Shown here piece by piece: positions 27,701 through 39,700 of a stretch of DNA of 64,000 nt. Each line of letters opens with the position of its first letter. The stretch's first letter is position 1. The notes under the pieces are model-generated. The model saw only the letters and a program-made list of their open reading frames with translations. It had not been told where the DNA came from and ran no database searches. Origin of the DNA: Mimachlamys varia (Eukaryota > Mollusca > Bivalvia > Pectinida > Pectinidae); contig OX392542.1 in the NCBI GenBank assembly GCA_947623455.1, forward strand, positions 13,957,625-14,021,624. The letters are read 5' to 3'. Position numbers and translations under genes: made by a program.

Positions 27701-30700
27701 GCAAACTGATTACAGAACGTAAGTTTGGATTAATCGGAGTGCATAGTTGTAAAGTGAAAAACATATCCTCATACATAGGATTATTTAAAAGTTTTAGTTT
27801 AATATTAAAGTAATTCACGGGGAAAAGGTGTAAATACAATATCTGATTCGATTTTATGTCATTATTTCTGTCAAATTAATTTTTTTGTCGATGACTGTTG
27901 CTACAAGAGAAGTCCATATTACGAGTTATCATATTCCCATAACGTGTATACTGTGTATCAAAGTTGTTGTTAGGTCCATATGTGTATACTATACCAATCC
28001 ATTTCATGCTTTTAAATGAGCTGGAGATGTGAATTATATATCAACTTTGTTTTCGGTTTTAATAAGCTAGATGCCTGTTTGTGAATAATATATCAACTTA
28101 TTTCAGGATTTTGATGAGCTGGATATGTCAATAATATGTCAAAATATGTTTTGGCTTTTAATGAGAGGGATATAAGAACAGAAAAAATAAGAGATTACCG
28201 AAGCGTCAACAAAACCATTACCTAAAATAAAAAAACTAGGGGCAAAATACGAAACAAGGAAAGATCCATATGGAGACCATTGTAAATGTACAAGAGAATA
28301 AGACCAGGTTTTCCAGAAGAATAAGCGTCTTTTGCTTCATCGATGACACCCGCCTTGTAAATCTTGGTCACATCCAAGTTACATCAAGTCCTCGAAATAA
28401 TGAGCATACTCAAAAATGTTCATCTTCATATCACACAAAGATACAGAATATTTATTTCTTGCTTTTAATGAGATGGACATGTAAATAATATATCAACTTA
28501 TTTCAGGGTTTTAATGAGCTGGAAAAGTTACTGAAGAAAAATTCCATTTGTATTGCAACAACGGAGAAGCTCCTGAAGGATTCAGGCGTAGCCGGTCAGG
28601 CATCGTACGATACAATTGTTGATAGGCTGAAACAGAAGTCAAATGCCAGAGGTGAGAACTATATTATGTTGTTACCCCTGAATAGTAAGAAGAATATTTT
28701 AATTCCCTGCATATTGTCTACCGTTTGGCCGCTTAGTAGAAACTGTATTATTTAGGTGGTTAGATTTCATCTGGTTCAATAAAATACTTGAACTCAATCT
28801 GCATTAGTACAGAAACAATAAAAGCATACACAAGTCATTTTAAAAACTACGAAACAAGAACTTTAAAGATATTTCTTACAAATTTCAATATGAACATTTT
28901 ACAACATTTCCGTTTTAATTAACGACATTAAGAATCAGACAAAATACGTTGTGTATGTGGAGGTGGGGGTGGGAGCGGTTGCTATTCAGTTTGTACTTAT
29001 AAATCAATAAACATCCTTTGAACATCTAGCATTCTGTGCTGATATAATATAGCTATAGCTCGAAAAACGAAAGACAGACCACACATTTAAGAATGGACGT
29101 AGTAATTATCAAATGTACTGAATGACACAAAGCAGCAAAGCCAGAATTTCTATTGGTTTAAAGTTTTGAAAGAGTGAAATGAGGTGTAACAACAAAACGT
29201 ACATATATATCTGATACTGAACATTTTTTAGGAGTCATAATATTTGGATCAGACCAGGAGGTTGGTGAACTGATGGCGGCCGTGAGGCGGCGGAACGCCA
29301 CCGGTATGTTCTCCTGGATCGGAAGTGACGGTTGGGGAGGGCGTGGTCTGGCCTATCTGGACAAGGAAGCGGAAGTAGGTGTTTAGGGAGAATTTAACAT
29401 AAAATGTAGTACACACCTACATAAAATGTATGCCATATACTTATTCTTAGGGCTGGGAAGGGATGTGCGCTATAAAGTTCTGTGATAGGTGAACCTGCTT
29501 ACCTATAAATTGGGAATAAAAGAGTGTAAGTACGTTTTCAAATAATTATTCGAAAATGCGCAAACCCCCCCATAATATTTGAGATACGTTTTTACCTTAT
29601 TGTGATACATATCTTATATCAAGTTTGATCGGGCAAAACATTCAATCGCCTCAATTTTGTTGGCGACTGAATCCGTGTCCTCGGTAAACATTTTTGAGTG
29701 CACAAAAAACAAATCCTGTGAGCTCAAAATTGTCAACGCGCTGTTTGAAGACTTTCTGAAACGTGACTTCATTTTAATCTTATACACGTTAATTTTAATT
29801 ATCTTTTTTGATGTCAAGAGGAATATCTAACGAAAAAACAGACAAAAAAAAAAAAAAAACGCAACTGACATGGTCTGAAAGGAATAAATAAATTGTTCAC
29901 ATTTGACATGAAACGTTTACATAATGCTTTAATTTATGCGTTGAAAATTCGATATTCTTCTTTTTCTTTCTTATAATGTTTGTTGGAAGTTAATTGAAAC
30001 GTTTAATTTAATTAAAATTAATATAATTTATTATTACATCAACAAAAAATAAGTTTTATTATTTATATTAATACATGTGTCAATTGTTGAATAACTTATA
30101 CTCCTACATGTGGTTAATTAATACATGAAATCAATCATTACATTATCTGTAAGTTTGTCGTGTGTATACATGCAGAAAGTAGCTTTTTTGAGGTGCAATT
30201 TAGTCGTTAACAATAACTGTCAGAAAAGACGCTTCTGTCAAATTACTTTTATGCACATGGTGAGGCATTTACTGTCTGGATAATTGTAGTAAAGTCATGC
30301 ATTATAATATTACAGAACATATGTTCGACATAATGGTTCATTGTGTTTTAATGCTGCACTTTCACTGTGCATATAAAAACCGAGATATTAAGTCATATAG
30401 CTCCCAGCAATGTCAAAGGAAGCAGGCACCTGTCCGACTTGTATTGTAAGGACCATCTTTTGTTCTCTAATAATATTTTATTGTAAAATAAAAAAAAACA
30501 ACCATCAGAAAAATACGGATCCTATTTAATGACATTTTTCACACTTATTTCAATTCGTTTTATCGGAGTTTTTTTCGAATTATTGTTTCGTTTTTTTCGA
30601 ATTAATGTTTAATTTCTTCGTTTATTTAGTTTTTCCAAATATTATTTCATTATAACGAATTTTTATCTGATAAATCGAAATAATATTTGAATTAAACAAA

Positions 30701-33700
30701 AGAAAAGAAGTTTGTAAGATGTCAGTAGAAAACAGACACAAAAACACTTTTCCTATAAGTCTGTGGCAATAGCAATTGATGTCACTGCTGGCTAGATAAC
30801 AAACACAGGTATAAGATATACAATGTACTTTTGCAAATCACATGCTGTGTTTCAGGTAGAGGGCGCTGTCACAGTTCAACCTTTAGCCTTCGAGGTTATT
30901 GGGTTCAAAGAATATTTTCTAAACCTTAAACCGGAAACTAATACACGGAATCCGTGGTTTGTTGAATACTGGGAACAGCAGTTCAAATGTAAATATCCTA
31001 AAAGTAGCTGGACTCCCTATAATGAAGCATTTGCGGACAACCCCTGCACGGGACAGGAAGTGACGTCAGAGGAAGATTTTGACATGGAGGCTCAGTTACA
31101 GTTCGTCAGTGACTCTGTGCTAGCGTTTGCCCATGCTTTTAAGGTACAAACTATTTAAGTATACGTTATTCATGCAAACGTAATGATTTCATGATATGCT
31201 AAATACATGTATATTACATCAAGCTGATAAAAGCACAGATAACTATTATATACTTAACTAAGTGATATCACTTTGGCCGATAAGAAGTCTTTTTCAGACC
31301 TCAATGCTTATAGCAACGGTATTTGCTCAACCAGTCAAAACCCATCTCTCATATGCCTGTTCGGCAGTGTGTGTGTTAACATGTTTCGGGTTTTCATTCC
31401 TTTTGTCATTTGATTTGCACTTCTGATCTATCTCATCTTGTAACCTTTCCTACTTTCGGGGTAGTGTCCGGTACAACAAACGGAAATCTGCATCTTTGTA
31501 GGGCGTAACGGGGCTTACAATGGACGTCGTCCTTTGTATTTGGTTGACGTGCGATTCAATAAGGACCAACAATGATGAGTGCCGAACAAAAACAAAGTTT
31601 GGCAACATTTAGTCAGTTGTGTTTCGATTGGTTGCTTGAAAGGTCATCTGAACGTATCCCTTTATGAGCCACAGCCATATCTTAATAATACTGGTGTATA
31701 ATTGATGATATGTATTGTAATATTGGTTTAGATAGTTTGACTTTTGGTGAGGTCGATACATTGTTGTATATTTACATTCTGATTGTTTCTTCTCTATATG
31801 AACATACCAACTGAAAACAACAAACACTAGACTATGGATACATCATGAATACAGTATGAATACATCCATTCACTTGAATTACTTATGACGTAATATATTA
31901 GTCTTGTTCAATGGGAGTCTTACGGCTCCGCTTCGGATAACATGGAGAACGCCCCCACATCAAACGTTCAAATGACTACGGTAGATTATTGGCGCCAATT
32001 TTACGCAAATTATGGCTGTTCCGCCTGTTTCGTTTAAAGGACGGCGCAATAACAAACGCAGTTGATTAACCAGTTGTTCAATGAATAAGAAAATAAATTA
32101 GACAATTGTTCAGTAGTAAAAATGTAACAGAGGTCGATATCATTCTGTCATGTTCATTAAGCAACGTAGCGACCGAGACAAAGGTCTTTAATTTTATGTC
32201 ATATTAATGCAATTACAAGTGTGACAAAACTTCTATCAGTAATCCAATATATTTGTAACTCCGATTCAAAAACGTAAAGTCGATATTGCCATATGCAAGA
32301 CAAAAATCAAAACAATGTGAGGATGAGCTGTATATCCACGAACCTGATTCATATATCAACCAAGAGGGATAACATATCGCACGGTGCATTGGCTGCTTCT
32401 CTTGCTTAATCTGATTATGGTATTTCAGATTAAGTGGAACATATGTTCATTGTAGCCGTATCATTAAACTTACGGTTTTAAGTCAGACCAATAAACCTAC
32501 TTTGACGCACCCATTACTTTTTCCGTAAGATGAGACTTTTTAGGATCTTTTCTTTTCTTTATTTTACATCTTTCGCCGTCCCAAAGTCATTGATACTGCT
32601 TGAGCGTTCGCCGTTGTGAGGGATGATTTGTATTCTGTCCCCTGGCCGAGACATACCGGAGTCATTAACAATGGTAGTTACTACTCCCTGCTGTAAGCTC
32701 AGCATTATGGGAGTGGCAAGAATAAATCGCCCGTTTTAAGTTTATAATGTAACCGGTCGGGGTGTACTGCTTCAAGCCATTGACAGTATATTTCAGTGTT
32801 GTACATGTAGCACTTTTAATCGTCACACACAAGGAGGGTTAACAGACTATACCACAACCTTCTAAAAGCACACGCATTCAACACAATAACATCGCATACA
32901 CCAGGAGTCCTTCCTTTAATGACTATATATGTTTACAGGACATAAAAACTAATCAAACTAAACCTTTTAATAGTTAATAGGTAATGTGAGTTAATAAATA
33001 ACGATGTCAGTGCTTTGACACACACACAGGACATGCACCAGGTATTGTGTGAGGGGAAGCCTGGGCTTTGTGCTAACATGGATCCTGTGGAGGGGGAGAT
33101 TCTCAAACGGTTCCTGCTCAACGTCAGTTTTACAGGTATGATTTAGCACTTTTATTATTGAATTCTTCACATACAAAAAAAAATGTAATCCTATCAAGGG
33201 TGACGCTCTATATCCCAAAGATAAGAGTTGCATGGACTAGTGCAGAGGTCCGGATTATTGCTAAAGATGAATTACTGTAGAAATTTAATAATGGATTGGA
33301 ACTTATACGTTCGGAAAGTATTGCTTACAAATTTAGTAATCAAAGATGGTTCGCTTGCAATGTTTGGTTAAGTTCCGAATCACAACCTGAAACTACATTT
33401 TTTGCTTGACCTTGGCTGTTAGTAGGACGTATCACAATATAGACCAATATTATTTTTTTCGTAAGGCAATATGATTTTCGACAAGACTTTACAAATTGTT
33501 TCTCGATAAATCACATACACGTGAAAACACAACGAATATCATTGTTTTTTCACAATCTATATCAATGACTTCGTTAAAGAATTTCCATAACATTAATTTC
33601 GTTAATACTAGGTTACACGAAAATTAATTTTAAGAACTGTATCGGTAAAGATACAACATACAATATTTATGTGTGAAGTACACTGTTTATTATACTTACA

Positions 33701-36700
33701 GGCTTATCAGGACAAGAGTTCGCCTTTCTACCTAACGGCGATGGACCGGCCAGGTACAGGATCCTCAACTTCAGAAAGAAAAAATCAGGAGAATACTCTT
33801 GGGACACTGTTGGATTTTTCAAAAATGGAAGTTTGATTGGAGTAAGTCATCGTCGTTAAGTACCTTGAATTGGCTAATTCGAGGTATCGTTTTTTCCCGC
33901 CCTAGGTGGGTCGATTCTATTTCGAAAAATTGAAATAAAACGATAATTCATTTGTAATTAGAATTCACTGTTGCTCATGAAACCTTTCACTGTTTGGATA
34001 CCAATATTGAAAATATCTGAATTTGAATATTTATCATAAAGCTAGTGTGCAAAGAAAACCTATTTCCCCGCTAAATGCTGTATAGAAATGTGTTATTTTA
34101 TTTGGAAATTGTCACATATAATATTTTCATGATTTATACATTTAAGCAAGGAACTTCAAACGCAAAGGAAAACAATGCAAATTGTAACAAAAATCGTAAC
34201 AATCAACGATGTCGTATCAACATGGATTGTTCATTCTCTATATATAAATGAATTGCCCCCCCCCCCCCCGTGTCAACATAGATCCCCCCTTTCCCCTATG
34301 TCAACATCAGTTACCCCTGCCCTTATGTCAACATGGAATGCCCACACTAAGCAAACATCACGTTCGCAGTTTATTTCTCTACAAATTGTCTTGCCATGAC
34401 ATCATCATAAAAATCATAAAAAAATATTGCAACTAGCTTTGTTTTTGTATGTAAAACTGTGTTAAAAGAAGAGAAAATAATTTGTAACACACATCGCAAA
34501 ATCCAGCTTTTACCCCCCCCCCCCCCCCGATCGCCCCAGTCTTACCTTAATGTTGACTTGTACGAGTACCGTAGGTTCAATATAAATGTTAACTTCATTT
34601 ATTTTACAACAATTATGAAACAACTGATCCATCTTCTTATATTAGCCGCTCTTGTTGGACCGGATGTTAGCGCGCGATGGGTCTTATTGTGGGAGGAAAC
34701 AGGAGTACCCGGAGAAAACCTACGTGGTCGGGCAGGGGACCCCATACTTTTTAACGACCGTTCGGGGGTTCAATATGATCTACAAACGACCAACAATGCA
34801 TAAAGCCTTGCACAACTCAAAATAACCGTGGTTGATACACTATATATTTTTTTAAATGGTTTCGTGGAACAAACTGTCTTTGATATCCTTTATAAACATA
34901 CATTAGACATATTGGAATTCGTTATATATGTTGTGTTTGCACATAAAACAACGAATGTTTATACACAACGAACATTTCATGTAATACAGTATATGTCAAG
35001 TGACATTGGATTCAATGTCATGTCTGTTTTAAAGAATTCGTTAGGAACTGTTGGAATTGATTTCAGAAAATAACTATTTATTACGGAAGTGATAGATAAG
35101 GTTTGCTAAGCGAGCAACAAAGGGAGACAGACGTAGCTAGACAGACAAATCAATATACGACATCAGTGATGTATTTCACATTGATGTCTTTACCAGCGAA
35201 ACATATCCTTTTTGTAGCCTGCATACATTTATACAATATATGAAATACATTAGGAACACTGATTCGGAAACAGAATGTTCCATAAAGCAGCACGAACACC
35301 TTTTTAAGACTTAGAAATGCATTATTTTGCAATATATTTCTGATGGTTTGTTTTGAGTGTTTGAGCTGAAGTATTAGTTTTAGTATATTACGAGATGTGA
35401 GTTGGAAAGATACACTAGGGCGCATTGGTTCTTCTTATGTACAGTTCATATATACATATAGGCCTACATGTCGATGTTCGATGTTCAATATTAATAAGTC
35501 GAAGTCCCGATGTTTCGAAGTTTTCACGACGGTCCCGCAAAGTTCGAAACAGCTCGACAAACTGTTCGATAAACGAAATATATTACGTAGTTTATTTTCA
35601 GGTTAGAAACGGAACATTCTAAAATAAGAAGTTCTGAAAGATAATCAACCAGGGCTATTGTTATACCCGTATCTGTTAACAATTATGCACAGATTCTGCC
35701 AATTTTCAAACAAAGTCTAGGCATTGACGTTATGCAAGAGCATAGAAGTCTATAAGCATTATGGAAAATTTGATGTAGCTAGTGTTTGTAGTATCAGCAT
35801 AAAATAAGATAAGAAACAGCTCGATATTTGACAAATTTCATTTTAGTTACTTATTAGCACGAATTAACCTGTAAATTTATGTACGGCATACACTTATGTA
35901 ATTGTACTGATTTCTGACATTTCCTTGCTTTAACACCTTACAAGCAATCCACAAATCTCTAACATTATATTTTAACATTGTAGGTGGATGATTTGGTGTT
36001 CCGAATGGACGAGGAACCAGATCACCCGGAATCTGTATGCAGTAAGGATTGTGCGTTTGACGAAGCATACAAGATTATAGACGGTGATACATGCTGCTGG
36101 TCATGTGTGAAGTGTGACGGCCATCGCTATTTACCTACCAAGTTTAACTGTGCCGCTTGTCCTATGGGAACTCTCCCAAGCTATGACCGTAAGCGTTGTT
36201 CTACCATCCCCATGACGTATCTGAACTATTCTAACCCTATTGCAATCACTGCCATGGCTTTTGCGACCTTAGGAATATTCGCAACAGGATTCGTTATGAT
36301 GATATTCCTCCGTTTTAATGACTCGCCTATTGTGAAAGCTTCCGGACGTGAACTGAGCTTCGTGTTGTTAATTGGAATATTTCTGTGTTACGGTATGACC
36401 TTCATACTGGTTTCAAAGCCTAACCCGATTACATGTGGAGCACAAAAATACGGAATCGGTTTGTGTTTTTCAATCGTTTATTCTGCAATCTTGACAAAAA
36501 CAAACCGAATATCTAGGATATTTCGAGCAGGGAGACGAACAAGCAAAAGGCCAAAGTTCATTAGTCCAAAATCGCAACTTGTTATATGCGGTGCTTTTGT
36601 AGCATTTCAAAACGCAGTTGGGATAGTTTGGATTTTGCTACGACCACCGAAGGCCGTACCATTCTACGCTAACCGAGAGGACCACCAGCTTGTCTGCCAT

Positions 36701-39700
36701 GACGCTGTGGAGTCGTGGTACATGATTGGATTCACATATCCAATATTTCTCATAATTGTTTGTACGTTTTATGCATTTTGGACTAGAAACATTCCCGAAG
36801 CTTTTAATGAATCTAAGTATATAGGACTAACAATGTATACAACCTGTATTATATGGTTAGCGTTCGTGCCTATCTACTTCAGTACGGCGGACAATATCCA
36901 GATCCGTATAGCTACTATGTGTTTCTCCATCAGTCTCAGTGCAACTGTGGGACTTGTGTGTATGTTTACCTCTAAACTAACCATCATTATTCTACATCCG
37001 GACCAGAACGTCCGTCAGTCCATCATGGCGTCCAAACCTGTGATGCCGGTACAGATACAGAACAATTACTACTCAACCTGCCGAATAGAGTCAGCTACTC
37101 AATCTGAAGGTTTGTATAATGTTCATGTACGACTGTATTACACATAAGCCCAAAGACCTAATATGGGAGAGGCTCAAATATAGGGTTGAAAACGAGGAAT
37201 AGAAGAAATTAAGCTACTATATATACCGAAGGAGGCGTCACTCGGTAATTTGGAAATGGGAAAGAATACAAATGTAAAAGGTTGAAATTATTTGAAAAAA
37301 TAAAATTATAGCAACCAACCCACAGATGCATAATACATAATTACTATAGTTATCAAATTATGAAACAATGAAGATGATTTTCATATAAAATTGTTGACTT
37401 GTACAAATATAAATTCAGCTCTCTGATCAAATCTAGTTTCCATTCTTCTCAAAACACTGAAGGAATATAAAGCAGGGGAAAGAGTAGGGGAATATGTCAT
37501 TTAAATGTATTTTCTGTGTTAATATACACTGATCGTGTGCATATTTGATGTATTAGTACCCTTAATTAAGTACAAGATAATATACGAGTTGTCTCCCGTG
37601 TTTACAATAATTACGGCGGTTATCACTAGATGTCTCCTATAGCGAACTTCCGATCGAAGCACGACGGAACAAATTTCCATATGTACGGCGTATAAAATGT
37701 GACGACAGTGTCAGTCAACCTGTACATTGTAGCTTGAACTCAAGTTACCGAATAATTTTTTAAAAAGGAATGATAACAAATTTTCAAGTTTAAAAATAAA
37801 ACAAAGAGAGTAAATATGGTTTCGGAATTATAAGAGTCTTAAGTTTCATCAGCGACAACCGCCACGTGTTTTTGTATCATAAAAAAAAAATAATTAATGT
37901 CTTCCGATGGGAACTCAACACAATTGAAAATAAAAGATTACCTATGATATACATATAAATAATTATTAAAATGTAGTTTGTCTCTTGTTAAGTTAGTTAC
38001 TATCAAAATATAACATTCCAGCTGCACAACTCACGACCGGACGCCTTTTTTGCAGTTTTGTCAACATAATGTCCCTGAATGTTACCAAATCCTGAAAATA
38101 ATCATTGTTTACATCAAAATTGTAATTCATTTTCATGAGGAAAATACTTTATTGTTTAAAACTTGATTGGTTACGCAGTATGCAGATACTTAAAGTTCAT
38201 TGACTCATTCACTATGAATGTGAACCAGGTTATAGACATTGTTCCAGATGTATTAGGCCACTTAGAAGTCGGTTGGTTGGTTGATTAATTTTACGTCCTA
38301 TTAACAGCCAGGGTCATTTAAGGACGGCCTCCCGGTGAATGCGATGTGTGTGTTAAGAGCGTGTGAATTTTGGGAGGCCGCGGTACGTTCGTGTACCTAA
38401 GCCTTCTTGTGATAGTCCGGATATTTTTCCGATTAAAAGTGCTGCCGCACTGAAGTAAACAGCCGAAATACCCCAGCAGAACACCCCACCCGGTCACATT
38501 ATACTGACAACGGGCGACCCAGTCGTTCCATTCCCATAGTGCTGAGCGTCTAGTAGGTAGCAGTAACTACCATTGTTAGAGACTCTGGTATGTCTCGGCC
38601 TTTGGACAGAACCTAGAGCCGTAAGCTTCCTCACATGGGCGAATGCTCAACTAAAGGCCAAAAGTGAGGTTGTGTCAAAGGAGAAATCAGGAAGGAGAAA
38701 ATGTAAGATCCCAGATTTCGTTACCTTCTACGATCACGTAATGTGGGCAGCAAGTGCAATTCTTACGCCATTTAACTGAGAAGAAAGAATTGTTAACATA
38801 TTCAAGAAAATATGTAACAAGGTCACAGTAACCCATTTTTCAATTGCATTTTGAATTTGCTACTATATCGGTCATTTTTATGATTTGGAGCTTTAGTGAT
38901 TAATGTAACATAACATATTTAGAAACTTTAAACAAAACTTAACACATAGTTTTGTCAAAAAGAGACGGTAATATTAAGATGGATGTCATATAATGTATAA
39001 TATACATTAGTACATCACGTGACTGTATACTGCATTCCCATTGGCTACACACATGGGTACTATGAAGCGATAGTGCCCGCTTACCTTGGCATTATCAAGT
39101 TTGGCGCGATGTTCAACGTGAATCTATTATGACGTCACTATTTAGTTACGTCACTATTACGTTGTGCTACTGTGTTCTGCTTGAACATGGCTGACTCTAG
39201 AAACGTCCCAGAGCTGTCCAAGGTATATCACATTAAAACGAGTCTTGGTGTATACATATGTATTTAAATGGAAGGGTGATGTTCTAAACCCATTATGTTC
39301 CTGTTGAGAGGGCACTATTGCCTCATAGTATTGTCTCGTGGTGAGATAGTGCCCTCGCCTTCGGCTCAGGCACTATTCCATCCCTGGACAATACTATGAG
39401 GCAATAGTGACCTCTCAACAGGGCCATAATAGATAAATAACAGAGCTCAAACCTGAAATAGTAATATGTTTGATAGTTGATTATAGTTCTACTTCTAATC
39501 AATGATGCATCGTGAAAACAGAACTATGTGTATTAACTATAGAACTTTTACATGATATTTCAAAATATTTCCACTGAAACACATGCAAGGTCTGATAAAT
39601 TGTTTCAATTAAATTTATCCTATTTCGATGCAGTATACGGATTATATTTTCGACGATTTTCATAAATATAGAATACTACGATTCACGCTATTCCTGAAGT

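Larger units (their letters stand above)
24675..28506 (+). other. Receptor intron 2
   Basis: It holds a minus-strand family A copy, a family B fragment, and the duplicated exon-3 border with another family A copy just before exon 3. Nothing was recognised in 25216-28008. Confidence 0.85.
31144..33029 (+). other. Receptor intron 5
   Basis: It holds a family C copy and a truncated family D copy. Introns 3 (28652-29231), 4 (29375-30855) and 6 (33136-33701) are AT-rich with no recognised element; intron 4 has an A-rich run near 29847-29862. Confidence 0.85.

Noticed and set aside
34459..34803. 114-codon + strand frame with a signal-like stretch (LIHLLILAALVGPDVSA)
   Set aside because: The frame crosses a poly(C) run and a common repeat fragment (GGAAAC/GGAGTACCCGG block), so the apparent signal sequence is probably chance.
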